A DNA stretch of 64,000 nt from Pirellulales bacterium (GCA_016931075.1 JAFGFF010000440.1:1-64000), one strand, 5' to 3'. Positions 28,409 to 38,256 are shown, counted from the first letter of the stretch. Translations and numbers: made by a program. Notes: generated by a model from the sequence alone, not told the origin.

Positions 28409-28564
28409 TGGAATGAGATGCACACGAATTCCCATCTCGGCCAGGCGACCGGGGCAACTGATTCTATTGAATTTGAATTCGTTGACGAGAGGCCGAAACA
28501 GCGTTTCGGGCGTCCCGGTTTTGCGGCAACGTAACGTCGAACCGTTGACCACGAACAGTCCTCG

Positions 28565-29689
28565 ATGAAAGCACATGCCGTAACCAACGTCGAGTCATTT
28601 CGGGCACTGCGAGGCCAGTGGAATGACCTGCTGGAACGGAGCGGGCATGATACGCCCTGCCTGCGATGGGAGTGGATGTTCTCCTGTTATGAATGTCTCT
28701 GCCTAGGCCAGCGACTGTTTCTGGTGTTGGTTGAAGATGACGAAGGACATTTGAAGGGGATTGCGCCGTTCGTGCTACGGGAAGAGAGAATCGTCCTCAG
28801 GAGGGTGTTCCTGGAATTCCTTGGCCAACGGTATTCGCATCACTTGGGCGTGATTGCGCATCCCGATGACCAAGACGCCGTGTGTCTCGCGGTGTGTGAC
28901 TATGTCTTCGAAAACCGAAAACAATGGAACGCCGTCAAGCTCGCCAATGCGTCCAGTGACGGCATGTTCCGTAGGCGCCTTAGGGACTGCTGCGGGAGCA
29001 ATGGCTATCTCCGAAGGGAGCGAGTCAGCAATCCGTGCAAAGTGGTCCAGCTCACGGGAAGCTTCGACGAGTTCCTTTCTTCGCTGGAAGGACAGTTCAG
29101 GAAGAAACTGAGGTATTCGCTCGGGCGTCTGGAAAGAGAGCACCGTGTCGAGTTGATAATGCCAAAAGATGAAGATACTTTCTCCTTGATCTGGAACCGG
29201 TTTCTTGAATTGCACCAAGGGGCGATCAAGGACAAGGGATCGCAAACAGTATTATTGGACCCGCGGTACCAGCGATTTTACCGATCGGTGGCTCATAGCG
29301 CCTTCTTGGAAGGCACTCTTGCCCTCGTGGCGATGCAGCTGGATGGCCAGATCGCGGCCGTGAAATTCGCCGTGGTGCGAAACAAGACCTGCTTCTTCCT
29401 GAACAGTGGATATCAGCGAGTACCTCACTTCAGCCTCTATCTTCTGTCAACGGTGCTATGCATCAAGATGTTGATGGAACGCGGGATCAAACGCTTTGAC
29501 TTCATGGGAGGCGGTGGAGGAGGAGGCTATAAGGAGAAGCTGGGAGGGCAGCCCTGTGACGGTCTTTCCATCATGTGTTACCCGCGAATCGTTTTCATCG
29601 AAACTGCCGGGAAAAGAGTATTCGCGATAGTGAGCCGGACGATCCTGCGAGTAGCAAGGCGTTGTGGAATTGGAGGAGCGATCCATTGA
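28565..29689 (+). CDS. FemAB/CelD-like acyltransferase (GNAT_6)
   Basis: 374 residues. N-terminal half: FRALRGQWNDLLERSG and LRWEWMFSCYE, typical of CelD/BcsL-type proteins. C-terminal half: FRKKLRYSLGRLERE, a GNAT_6 core with QLDGQIAAVKFAVV, and FDFMG followed by seven glycines and YKEKLGG. In the family this last site is normally short (DF..G...YK). Proteins of this type accompany exosortase loci in proteobacteria and are thought to transfer acyl or aminoacyl groups to a polysaccharide or lipid intermediate. Its stop overlaps the start of the deacetylase gene (TTGA). Confidence 0.85.
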   Translation: MKAHAVTNVESFRALRGQWNDLLERSGHDTPCLRWEWMFSCYECLCLGQRLFLVLVEDDEGHLKGIAPFVLREERIVLRRVFLEFLGQRYSHHLGVIAHPDDQDAVCLAVCDYVFENRKQWNAVKLANASSDGMFRRRLRDCCGSNGYLRRERVSNPCKVVQLTGSFDEFLSSLEGQFRKKLRYSLGRLEREHRVELIMPKDEDTFSLIWNRFLELHQGAIKDKGSQTVLLDPRYQRFYRSVAHSAFLEGTLALVAMQLDGQIAAVKFAVVRNKTCFFLNSGYQRVPHFSLYLLSTVLCIKMLMERGIKRFDFMGGGGGGGYKEKLGGQPCDGLSIMCYPRIVFIETAGKRVFAIVSRTILRVARRCGIGGAIH

Positions 29690-31362
29690 AGAAGCTGCCT
29701 ATTGCTGTCGGAAGGCATCCGAGTTCATCCTATGCCGCGCAGGTGCTGGAACAACTCGGAATCACCTCCCTACCCGTGGAGACTATCCAAGAAGGCGTTG
29801 CCATGGGCCTGAGGGTGTTTCTTTGGAGCGGGTTCTACGAACAGGGTGACGCGTCATGTCTGTCGAATATTCGCGTGGCCGTCATCACGGACAACTGCGC
29901 GTCATTAACCGGTTTGCGAGATCATGATGACGTCGAAGGAAGATCCTACTACTTCAATCTTCCGAGCACATCTCCGTTTGGAGCGCGGAGCTTCTACGCA
30001 AACCTTCCGGTTGTCGGCCAACCTGGACACTTGTTCGGAGCGTGCCATGACTGGCACGACCAGGAAATGCCGCTTTCGGGAATCGCGGTCAGAGAGGAAC
30101 CTGGCCGCTTTACCATTTCTCTTCCCTGGGATATCTGTGGCTACGAGCAAGGCGTGGAATGGACATATCGTCCGTACTGCTTCCCGACCATCGGCAAACC
30201 GTTTGTGGAAATCGGACCCTCGCTGGATACGGGGGCGTTCCGCCGCTTACTCCTGGAAATGCTTCGTCATTGCTTCAAATGGGCCGGACTCCCTCTGATT
30301 CGCGTTTCTTCCTTCTACCAAGATAAACAGTACTTCTCCTTTCGCATCGATGCGGATGGTTTCACGCAATCGAGCACGGAAGCCGCCTTACGCGTAGCAG
30401 AGAAGACCGGGCTACGGTTCACGTGGTTCTTGGACATGAGCTGTTGGGGAAAACATCGCGAGTACGTCGCGAGACTCCAGAAACAAGGTCAGGACGTTCA
30501 GCTTCATTGCTTCAGGCACATGACGTATTCGTCACAAAAAGTCAACGCGATCAATATCCGCAAGGGCCTCAAGGAGCTACGAAAGAACAACGTTATCCCC
30601 GATGCAATTGTCAGTCCCCTAGGGTACAACTACCGGGGATTCTCCGAGGCGATAAGAAAAAACGGATTCGTGTTTTCTTCCGAATTCGGATATGCCGTAG
30701 ACGACCTTCCATCATGGCCTTGGAACGACAGGAGTTATCCACTTCAAGTCCCTGTACACCCAGCTTGCTCGGGAGTGTTCTCTCAAGCCGGGTTCTCATG
30801 CGAGGAGCAATTTTCGCACCTTGCTGACACGATTCAAAAACAGTGTGACATGGACGGCATCTGCGTGTTCTACGACCACCCAATCGGAGGTCTGGAGACA
30901 CACGAATCGAACTACAGGAGTTTGTTTGACCAGTTGATATGCAGCCCCTATGAATACATCTGCCTGTCTGACTACTGCCGTGCGTGGCTCCAACGACCAG
31001 TGAATCCTACAATCCTGTTTGCCGAGGGACGCGTTTGGGTGGACGGTTTCCAGAACAACGGCTTTCGGCTCGAACAGATCGTTGAGCAACCGGGCACGCT
31101 GATCCTGTGGGCAGACACTCCTGTGCCTCAGGTGACTCTACCGGCGAGAGACCATGGGTTTCAATACGCTGACGAGAAGATCCAGGCAATCGCGAACGAC
31201 AAAACTTCATCGAGATTCGGGCAGAGTGATATTACAAGGTTCGGCTGGTATGCGAGAGAGGTCCACCACGCACTGACAAGGGTGCCTGGCTACTCTCGGT
31301 TTCGCCGTTCACTTTGTCAGGTTCGATGGTTACGTGCAATGATAAACAGCGTGCAATTATGA
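29686..31362 (+). CDS. NodB-like polysaccharide deacetylase protein
   Basis: 558 residues from a TTG start at 29686, chosen because GGAGGAG lies 8 bases upstream and the TTGA overlaps the previous stop; longer upstream readings overlap the acyltransferase. The deacetylase core is around residues 205-400: FRIDADGF near 219 supplies the metal-binding Asp pair, and QLHCFRHMTYS near 271 supplies histidines; DAIVSPLGYNYRG and FGYAVDD follow. It should remove acetyl groups from a polymer or precursor. The N-terminal 190 residues and C-terminal 120 residues are extra domains that I do not recognise. No signal peptide is visible, which suggests a cytoplasmic substrate or an unusual export route. Confidence 0.85.
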   Translation: MKKLPIAVGRHPSSSYAAQVLEQLGITSLPVETIQEGVAMGLRVFLWSGFYEQGDASCLSNIRVAVITDNCASLTGLRDHDDVEGRSYYFNLPSTSPFGARSFYANLPVVGQPGHLFGACHDWHDQEMPLSGIAVREEPGRFTISLPWDICGYEQGVEWTYRPYCFPTIGKPFVEIGPSLDTGAFRRLLLEMLRHCFKWAGLPLIRVSSFYQDKQYFSFRIDADGFTQSSTEAALRVAEKTGLRFTWFLDMSCWGKHREYVARLQKQGQDVQLHCFRHMTYSSQKVNAINIRKGLKELRKNNVIPDAIVSPLGYNYRGFSEAIRKNGFVFSSEFGYAVDDLPSWPWNDRSYPLQVPVHPACSGVFSQAGFSCEEQFSHLADTIQKQCDMDGICVFYDHPIGGLETHESNYRSLFDQLICSPYEYICLSDYCRAWLQRPVNPTILFAEGRVWVDGFQNNGFRLEQIVEQPGTLILWADTPVPQVTLPARDHGFQYADEKIQAIANDKTSSRFGQSDITRFGWYAREVHHALTRVPGYSRFRRSLCQVRWLRAMINSVQL

Positions 31363-31493
31363 AATTGAAGATATATGCCCATTCAGGCAAACGCGTTCCG
31401 GAGATACCGCAGAAAGCCCATCAACCGATGGCAATCCTGCGTGGGCTATTGCGTGGTCATATGACGGTAACACCCAATATCATCTTGAAGTAG
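31359..31493 (+). CDS. Small coupled ORF of 44 codons, function unknown
   Basis: The ATG at 31359 overlaps the stop of the deacetylase gene (ATGA) and opens 44 codons, beginning MKLKIYAHSG and ending MTVTPNIILK before TAG. The product would be basic and soluble. It is too short for family assignment. It may be a genuine small protein or the remaining N-terminus of a decayed gene: the next 240 bases hold another short frame at 31557 that begins MNFPSVSVTVRNE, reminiscent of the start of a GT2 glycosyltransferase. Confidence 0.35.
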   Translation: MKLKIYAHSGKRVPEIPQKAHQPMAILRGLLRGHMTVTPNIILK

Positions 31494-31734
31494 GCCAATT
31501 TTATTGAGACCCGGGAGACTTTCTCTTGCGACAAGACGGCGTTTCGATCTGGGTGTATGAACTTCCCGTCAGTTAGTGTAACCGTTAGGAACGAACCCCA
31601 CGGAATCGTGAACAAGCAGGTTCAGACTGCAAATCCCGCACTTGTGGACCCTGATAGCGTAGAATAGCAGGAGCCGACTTTTGGTCGATTACCTCGGGTT
31701 TTTCGTGGGCGGGAAGGCTGACAAGGTTACCACT
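31494..31734 (+). other. Gap with possible gene remnants
   Basis: No intact gene. A 36-codon frame at 31557-31667 begins with residues resembling a GT2 glycosyltransferase N-terminus and then stops. With the small ORF before it, this suggests decay of one or more genes between the deacetylase and the next glycosyltransferase. No inverted repeats or transposase signs are seen. Confidence 0.3.
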
Positions 31735-32904
31735 ATGAGAATTCTCGTTGCAACCGCGTTCGCCGTGCCTCACGAAGGTGGTTTGAGTACTCATGTGGAG
31801 CTTCTCTGTCATGGTCTGAGAGCGAATGGCCACGAGGTCTTGCTATTGGAAGGGCGGAGTTTTCAATCCTCGCTGATTTGTCGTGTTTGGCGCCGGCTGC
31901 GCCAACACGTGTGCCCGGCTACATCCGCACGTCTCATTGCCAATTCCCACGGATTGCTGAGAAGAGCGCAGGGCATAGGCCAACGGACATATGATACTTT
32001 TCATCCGGATGTGATTCATTGTCACGATCCTTCCGCCTCGCTCGCAATGTCACGCGTGGCGGAAGGCCGCGTACCCGTGGTCGAGACGGTTCATGGTCCT
32101 GCCTTGTATGAGATCAAGATGCACCGAGGCGCGGGGTACGAAGAGTTCTACCGAGAAATCAGCCGAATCGAAGAAAAAGCGTTTTCTGGAGCGTCATTCC
32201 TTCTTCCGGTTGATACGGGGCAGGCGGAGATTCTCCAGCGGGACTACCATGTTCCGGCGTCGAAGATGGATGTCGTCTTCAACTGCGTCGACGTTGAGGA
32301 GGTTCGCGAGTTGAGCCGACGGAAACCAGAATGGGACATTCCGGATTCCTACTTCCTTGTGCCGCGTCGTTTGGTTGAAAAAACAGGCGTCCGCTACGCG
32401 ATTGAGGCAATGACATTTCTGGAGCCGCAGTCCGTTCGCCTTCTCGTGGCGGGCGATGGAGTGCAGCGCCACGAATTGGAAATGTACGCGAGAGAGTTGG
32501 GGGTTCAGGACCGTGTAGTGTTCCTGGGCAATGTGCCACGCCGAAAGTTGATGCCCTTATTCTCTAGGGCGATCGGCGTGCTTGTTCCCTCCGTTCCAGC
32601 AAGTGGCGTTGTCGAGGCAACCTCTTTGGCCGTCACGGAAGCCATGGCGGCAGGCACCGTTCCCATTGCGTCAGCTATCGGGGGATTGGCGGAGTTGATT
32701 GAGGACGGAAAGACTGGTTTTCTGGTCCCGCCGGGAGATGCTCGCGGTCTTGCGTCCGCAATGCGTAAGATCATGGAGGGAGAAGTCCGTTTAGGATTGA
32801 TCGAGAGTGGCTGCAAGGCAGTAGAAGAAAAGTACGACATTGCCCGATGGATTGACAGGATTGAAGGCCATTACAGACGGTTAGTCGGCGAGTTGCAATC
32901 GTAG
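31735..32904 (+). CDS. GT4 glycosyltransferase
   Basis: 389 residues from the ATG at 31735 (MRILVATAFAVPHEGGLSTH), the natural GT4 start; the frame is open 54 bases upstream. The N-terminal Rossmann lobe has the donor-side GGLSTHVE loop. The C-terminal lobe has DVVFNCVDVEEV, VPRRLVEKTGVRYAIEAM and VEATSLAVTEAMAAGTVPIAS, which carries the E-x7-E motif that contacts the nucleotide sugar. It is a cytoplasmic, membrane-associated retaining transferase that builds the repeat unit. The sugar specificity cannot be read. Confidence 0.92.
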   Translation: MRILVATAFAVPHEGGLSTHVELLCHGLRANGHEVLLLEGRSFQSSLICRVWRRLRQHVCPATSARLIANSHGLLRRAQGIGQRTYDTFHPDVIHCHDPSASLAMSRVAEGRVPVVETVHGPALYEIKMHRGAGYEEFYREISRIEEKAFSGASFLLPVDTGQAEILQRDYHVPASKMDVVFNCVDVEEVRELSRRKPEWDIPDSYFLVPRRLVEKTGVRYAIEAMTFLEPQSVRLLVAGDGVQRHELEMYARELGVQDRVVFLGNVPRRKLMPLFSRAIGVLVPSVPASGVVEATSLAVTEAMAAGTVPIASAIGGLAELIEDGKTGFLVPPGDARGLASAMRKIMEGEVRLGLIESGCKAVEEKYDIARWIDRIEGHYRRLVGELQS

Positions 32905-33005
32905 GCTCCACCATGTTCTGCTGGGCTGGGATTGCCAGACTTCCTCGAAAGCGCCACGGCATAATTCGAAGCTGGAATCAAACACTATAGCATCGGCGAT
33001 TTCCC

Positions 33006-34301
33006 ATGGAATTGACCATCATCTATATTGGACTTGGGACACTCATCATCCTTGCGGTGGCAAAACCGCGATGGGCGATGTTGGCATACATCGTATCGCT
33101 CGGGTGGACCCCGGCCGGGATTGCCCAGAACCTTTATGGGCGGCTTGATTTCGAAGACATTATCCTGTTCATCATGTCTCTGGCTGGTCTGCGGGTGCTC
33201 GTTACGTCGCCACGGAAATGCTGGACCCCGCTCACCAAAATCCTCCTGGCGTATTGGGTGTTCACGCTCATCGGAAACTACCTTGGGTACTCGAAGGATC
33301 CGTTTCTCGCCGATACCATCGGGCGCCAGATGGCAAAGGACGTCTGCCTGCTTTTGCTATTTAGTGGCATGAGCGGATGCCTGCGAGACGGGACTTTTTT
33401 CAGAAGAGCAGCCATCGCAACTCTCATCGCGACGATTGGAGTTGCATTATCCGTGTATGTCGGCCGCTTCGCTCCAACTCTACCGATAGTCCGCTACTGG
33501 GCTGTTAAGGTGCTCGTCGGCGATCGTAGCGTCGGCATGTTCGTCACCCCGTATTTGTCTGGCGTGTACCTCGCGACCGGGATCGGCCTCCTCGTGGCGT
33601 ATTTCATCTATTCGAAGGCGCTGTGGCAGAAAATTGTGTCGGGCTGTGCGACTCTGGCCTTCGGGTTTGCGCTGCTTCTCGGTCAGTCCCGCTCCAATTA
33701 CCTTGCCGTTGCCATTGTACTGCTTGCGGGAACCTTCACGCGAATCCGAAACCTCGTCTGGGGGATGCTCCTGGTGGGCGTCATCCTTGTTGCCATTATC
33801 TCCGATACGTCTCTAATGGAACGCTTGATAGGCCGATTCGAGTCCAGAAGTTACACAACACTCGGGGGACGAACGCTCTCCTGGAAAAGTTGGATTGAAA
33901 CATTTGACGGCACCACCTGGATATTCGGAAACGGAATCCAGTATTCCATCGACCGGTCGGGGATTGGATCGCACAGCTGCTATTTGGATGCGTGGGCTGA
34001 CGGTGGTCTCGGTGCGCTAATCGCCTTTCTTGCCTTCTGGCCAGTAGTGTTCCATACGTGGAAACGCATCCCCACATGCTCATTGCGCGATCGAGACAAG
34101 ATCGCCGGATACGGTTTCTGCTGGTGCTCGATCGCATTATTGGTTTCTTCGATGATGATCGGATTCACTTCCGACACCTACTATCGGACCATCGTGACAC
34201 TGGTCCTTGCTATGGGAACAGCTCCTTGCTTGATGGCCTCGTCCATTCCTGCTCACATGATGTTGCGATACCGCGTCGCTCCGAAGACCGCACTACAATA
34301 G
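33006..34301 (+). CDS. Candidate Wzy polymerase / O-antigen ligase-family membrane protein
   Basis: 431 residues with about ten to twelve helices. A large extracytoplasmic loop lies around residues 275-320 (SYTTLGGRTLSWKSWIETF, GNGIQYSID). The GGRxxxW pattern in that loop is typical of the WaaL/Wzy ligase-polymerase superfamily. Its probable role is to polymerise undecaprenyl-linked repeat units at the periplasmic face. It is the only Wzy candidate in the locus. It is flanked by glycosyltransferases on both sides. Confidence 0.8.
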   Translation: MELTIIYIGLGTLIILAVAKPRWAMLAYIVSLGWTPAGIAQNLYGRLDFEDIILFIMSLAGLRVLVTSPRKCWTPLTKILLAYWVFTLIGNYLGYSKDPFLADTIGRQMAKDVCLLLLFSGMSGCLRDGTFFRRAAIATLIATIGVALSVYVGRFAPTLPIVRYWAVKVLVGDRSVGMFVTPYLSGVYLATGIGLLVAYFIYSKALWQKIVSGCATLAFGFALLLGQSRSNYLAVAIVLLAGTFTRIRNLVWGMLLVGVILVAIISDTSLMERLIGRFESRSYTTLGGRTLSWKSWIETFDGTTWIFGNGIQYSIDRSGIGSHSCYLDAWADGGLGALIAFLAFWPVVFHTWKRIPTCSLRDRDKIAGYGFCWCSIALLVSSMMIGFTSDTYYRTIVTLVLAMGTAPCLMASSIPAHMMLRYRVAPKTALQ

Positions 34302-34314
34302 GACGCCCTTGCAC

Positions 34315-35517
34315 ATGGCCACATCTCCGTCGCGAGAGCAGTCAACGATACGTGTTCTCTTCGTGGTAGATCACGAAGGGATACACGGCGGTGACGTTCA
34401 GGCCGTTGAGATGATCGTCCGATATGGGACCGAGCGTGGCATCAAAGTCGCGGCTATTACGCCTCACGCCGAGGATCAGAGTGCAATCGCGTTGAAGAAC
34501 GCGGGCGCGGAAGTGTTTTCATTCGGACGCCCGTTTCTTTACTCCACTTCCAAGCCATTCAGATCGCTGGACGCTATTTTCAATTTCTCCCGAAGTCTGA
34601 AGAAAGTTATTGATGCATGCAATCCCCACATCATCGAGACCAATCATGCAACGGCGGAGACATTCACGTCCTTTGGACAATTACTTATCGGGAACTCAGT
34701 TCCAAGGATATTCTGCCAACGATGCAACCTGAATGCCTATCACGGGGTGAGTGGCACAACCTTGCGATTGGCCTTACGCTCCGTAAAAGCAGTTGTATCG
34801 GTATCGCCATATTCTGTTCGAGAGTACTCCCGACTACTCAGGGTTCCGCCCAACAGACTTCTACACATCCCTGACTGCGTGGAATCCCACCGTTTTTCCC
34901 ATGCTTCAACGAACGAGTGCGAGAGTAACGCACTGCGGGAAAAATGGTGCGGAGGATCGGCCGATATCCTCGTGGGGATTCTGGGACACATCTCGCCGAA
35001 TAAAAATACAGCACTCTTGGTTGAAGCGGCACGCATTCTCAGCAAACGCTTCAATAACGTGCGTTTCATCATCATGGGCAGATGCGGGATTAGCGCCGCG
35101 GAATACCATCAGCGGCTCCTCGACACGGTGAGTGAATGCGGTTTAGGGGATCGAGTCATATTCACGGGTTTCATCGACAAATACACGGCTATTCCCGCAC
35201 TGGATATTGTTGTATCGCTGTCGCAAAACGAGGGATTTGGCATGAGCGTCATCGAGGCTGGTGCGTGCGGCAAGCCTGTAATCGCCACGCGCTCGGGTGG
35301 TCCGGACTACATTATTCAGGATGGAATAAATGGGTTCTTGATACCAAGAAACGATATTGATATGCTTGTGAGACATCTTGCATCCTTATTTACAGATCAT
35401 GATTTACGCGTCAGAATGGGAGAAAAGGGAAAGGAAATTGTGGAAAACCATTACAATCCCGTTGCCAACATTGAACGGCGCATCGAGTTATATAGAGACT
35501 TGTTGAAGAAATACTAA
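34315..35517 (+). CDS. GT4 glycosyltransferase
   Basis: About 400 residues; ATG 34315 is preferred over the TTG at 34309. N-terminal lobe: IRVLFVVDHEGIHGGDVQAVEM. C-terminal lobe: VGILGHISPNKNTALLVEAA, FIIMGRCGISAAEY and LSQNEGFGMSVIEAGACGKPVIAT with an intact E-x7-E, then GGPDYIIQDGINGFLIP. This is a typical retaining transferase for polysaccharide repeat-unit assembly. Thirteen bases separate it from the polymerase candidate. Confidence 0.92.
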   Translation: MATSPSREQSTIRVLFVVDHEGIHGGDVQAVEMIVRYGTERGIKVAAITPHAEDQSAIALKNAGAEVFSFGRPFLYSTSKPFRSLDAIFNFSRSLKKVIDACNPHIIETNHATAETFTSFGQLLIGNSVPRIFCQRCNLNAYHGVSGTTLRLALRSVKAVVSVSPYSVREYSRLLRVPPNRLLHIPDCVESHRFSHASTNECESNALREKWCGGSADILVGILGHISPNKNTALLVEAARILSKRFNNVRFIIMGRCGISAAEYHQRLLDTVSECGLGDRVIFTGFIDKYTAIPALDIVVSLSQNEGFGMSVIEAGACGKPVIATRSGGPDYIIQDGINGFLIPRNDIDMLVRHLASLFTDHDLRVRMGEKGKEIVENHYNPVANIERRIELYRDLLKKY

Positions 35518-35732
35518 GATGTATTGCGCCATGGAGATGGCAGTAGTCACAATAAACCACAAGCCGAACATGAATGGCATTCTGACTGTGGATGCCCGCG
35601 GATTACGTGGTCCATGATACACATCATGTATATACATTATTGAGGGACTTAGCATCTGGTCGGTTGTGCCTTTGTGTCGCCTCATGCATTAGTAACCAGG
35701 CAAAATGACACCGGTATTAGTAGAGTGATAAA

Positions 35733-36887
35733 ATGAGGTCGGTTCGGGTGCAAATTGTTCAGCCAGTTATTCCCGCATATCGAGTTGGGCTGTTTCGACA
35801 GCTTGCCTCGCACGACGGTCTGCTGGTAAGGCTATGCGCCAGTAGAACTTGTCCCGATACAAAAAATCTCTGCTCCGTCGAAACAGAAAGTAGCTATGCG
35901 AGCTTGGATCACCCATGCACCGGATTGCTGGGCAACCGGTTTCTGTGGCAACACCATTTGCAGCTCGACCCGGAAATGGGGAAAGGTGATGTTTTGGTTC
36001 TTTGTGGAAGTATCCGATTCCTGAGCAACATACCCCTGATATGGGCGGCCTGGAGAAGGGGGGTGGGCGTTGTGTGGTGGGGCCACGGATTTTCCAAACG
36101 ACGAAACCGCGTCAAGGACATGATCAATCGTGTGATCGTGCGATTCGTGGCTGCCCGATTGCTGTACACGGACCAGGAACTGGAAGAGTACAAGAAGCTC
36201 GGATGCCCCAGCGACAAACTCTTCGCGACAAACAACGCCATTGACGAAATACCGATTCAGGAAGCCATCGCGACTTGGCAGGGAAGGCGTCTGGACGACT
36301 TTCAAGAACGAGAGGGTCTTTCGGGACATCACACTTTACTTTTCTGCGGGAGGCGAACCAACTCCGTGGATCTGGAGATTGTGCTTGCGTCAATGGCGCG
36401 GCTAAAGCGGTTTGGCAAGATGACGCGCTTCGTGATCATCGGACCACGTGACGAAAATGGCGCCCTCATGAAGAGAGCGAACGAACTCGGTGTCAGCGAG
36501 GACGTTCGACAACTAGGAGCCATGTTTGATCAACAAGAAATGGCGCCCTGGTTCTTATCGGCAAGTTGCCTAGTATTTCCGGGGCCTATCGGACTTTCGC
36601 TCATCCATGCCTTCTTCTATGGTCTGCCCGCCATCGTGGCTGACTGCAAGCATGGGCCGGAGATCGCCGCGCTCCATCATGGGCAAAACGGGTTCTTTTA
36701 TAAAGATGGCGACGAGGTGGATTTGGCGACAAAATTATTAGCGATTATTGATGATCCAGAATGTCGACGGCGATTATCGACCAACGCATTGCGCACAGTT
36801 AAGGAAGATTACAGCATGGAAAGCATGGTCCGCAGATTTGTCTCGACCATTGAGGCCGCATCACGAAGAATGCTGGGAAGGTCGTAG
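35733..36887 (+). CDS. GT4-like glycosyltransferase with altered acidic motif
   Basis: 384 residues. The C-terminal lobe is recognisable: HTLLFCGRRTNSVDLEIVLASMARL, RFVIIGPRDENGALMKRA, then FPGPIGLSLIHAFFYGLPAIVAD and GPEIAALHHGQNGFFYKDGD. In the position of the E-x7-E motif both glutamates are replaced (GPIGLSLIHAF). The family still contains such variants, but donor binding may differ. The N-terminal part (PVIPAYRVGLFRQL, VWWGHGFSKRRNRVKD) looks like the PIPAYR/FxxL class of transferases acting on deoxy-sugars. A 215-base A/T-rich gap with no gene precedes it. Confidence 0.85.
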   Translation: MRSVRVQIVQPVIPAYRVGLFRQLASHDGLLVRLCASRTCPDTKNLCSVETESSYASLDHPCTGLLGNRFLWQHHLQLDPEMGKGDVLVLCGSIRFLSNIPLIWAAWRRGVGVVWWGHGFSKRRNRVKDMINRVIVRFVAARLLYTDQELEEYKKLGCPSDKLFATNNAIDEIPIQEAIATWQGRRLDDFQEREGLSGHHTLLFCGRRTNSVDLEIVLASMARLKRFGKMTRFVIIGPRDENGALMKRANELGVSEDVRQLGAMFDQQEMAPWFLSASCLVFPGPIGLSLIHAFFYGLPAIVADCKHGPEIAALHHGQNGFFYKDGDEVDLATKLLAIIDDPECRRRLSTNALRTVKEDYSMESMVRRFVSTIEAASRRMLGRS

Positions 36888-37113
36888 CGCCTTTCTTTCA
36901 GGCGGACAACGGGATACGCGAAGATTGTTCCCGCCATAATGAAATGTTGAACGCATTGCTTGATGCTTTAGAATAATGAGACAACCTGTGGTCGAATCAT
37001 GATCCTCGCGAATTCACCAGAAGCATCACCATTCACTGGCCGGAGACGATTCCCGTCGCGTGGCGCGAGGGGGTGCCACCCGCCAAGAACGACTGGCAAG
37101 AGGCTACTATTAC

Positions 37114-38256
37114 ATGGCAAAGACCTTGCTCATTGACGTGCAGGCAATCCACGCGCATTCCGCGGGGGCGCTGACCTACGTTCGGGGGATGCTGGACGGT
37201 TTGTCCCACGTCGAACATGATTACCGCATAGTTCTTGTTTGCCACCAGGATATCCTGGACTTATTCCCCAGGCATGTTTATTCCGGAGTGCTAGCCATTC
37301 CCGTCAGATCGCGAGCCTTGTTCCAGCGCATGTTGTATTCGGTCTGGCTTCATCGCAGAATCGAAAAGGAATACAGCGATGGTGATGCCATCTACTGGGC
37401 GCCTCTCAACATGGGGGTTGTATCGCGTTTCAGTCGCATTAAGACCGTCGTGACAATTCATGATTTCCTGGCATTCCAATATCCTGAATGCGTGGGTTGG
37501 CGTCGCCGGCCGTTTCGGAGAAGAGGAGTCGTTCGCGCGATCAAGTGCGCCGACGCGATAGTCTGTATATCCGACTTCACAAAACAGCAGTTGTATTTGC
37601 TCTTCAAGGATGGAATCACGAACAAGAAGGTATGCCGCATCTACCTCGGAGGCAAAGATATCAGCCTCGATAGGGAACGGGCACATCCCATTCTGCAAGA
37701 AGGCGAGTCGTTCTTGCTCTTCGTCGGTGTTGGCGGGAAGAATAAGAATCTCCCCTTCCTGGTTGCCTGCTTCGATCGTCTTCGACGAGAGTATGCTTAT
37801 TTGGGAAAACTGTATATCGTTGGGCAGTCCGGCCAGGACAAGGACTTGATTCGGGCCATTGGCGATCTGCGCCTAGAGCAACATGTACGGCAATTGGGTT
37901 TCGTGGACGATGCCGAATTGCCCTCACTCTACCGTGCATGCGACGCATTCGTCTTCCCCAGCTACTACGAAGGCTTTGGTCTGCCCGCCCTCGAGGCAAG
38001 TCGCTACGGCGCAAGAGTCTGTGCGTCGGACGCAGCGTCATTGGGCGAAATTGCCCCTCTTTGCAACGCTCATTGCGCCAATCCGTTTGACGAATATGAA
38101 TTCACTCAAGCCATGCATGAGACAGTCAATTCAGCCAGACCTCCGGAGCTGGAGGCTGAATGCTTCAATTGGGAGAATGCCGCTCACCAGTTGTTGGAAA
38201 TATGCAATGCCCTGTTTGTGTCGAAACATGTAAGATCAAGAGGCGGCACGTCGTGA
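37114..38256 (+). CDS. GT4 glycosyltransferase
   Basis: 380 residues from the ATG at 37114 (MAKTLLIDVQAIH); earlier in-frame starts give an unrelated N-terminus. Features: TVVTIHDFLAFQYPE and FLLFVGVGGKNKNLPFLVACFDRL, LGFVDDAELPSLYRACDAFVFPSYYEGFGLPALEA with intact E-x7-E, close to mannosyltransferase-type GT4 enzymes. It is preceded by a 226-base gap in which I see nothing. Probable role: sugar addition to the repeat unit. Confidence 0.92.
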   Translation: MAKTLLIDVQAIHAHSAGALTYVRGMLDGLSHVEHDYRIVLVCHQDILDLFPRHVYSGVLAIPVRSRALFQRMLYSVWLHRRIEKEYSDGDAIYWAPLNMGVVSRFSRIKTVVTIHDFLAFQYPECVGWRRRPFRRRGVVRAIKCADAIVCISDFTKQQLYLLFKDGITNKKVCRIYLGGKDISLDRERAHPILQEGESFLLFVGVGGKNKNLPFLVACFDRLRREYAYLGKLYIVGQSGQDKDLIRAIGDLRLEQHVRQLGFVDDAELPSLYRACDAFVFPSYYEGFGLPALEASRYGARVCASDAASLGEIAPLCNAHCANPFDEYEFTQAMHETVNSARPPELEAECFNWENAAHQLLEICNALFVSKHVRSRGGTS

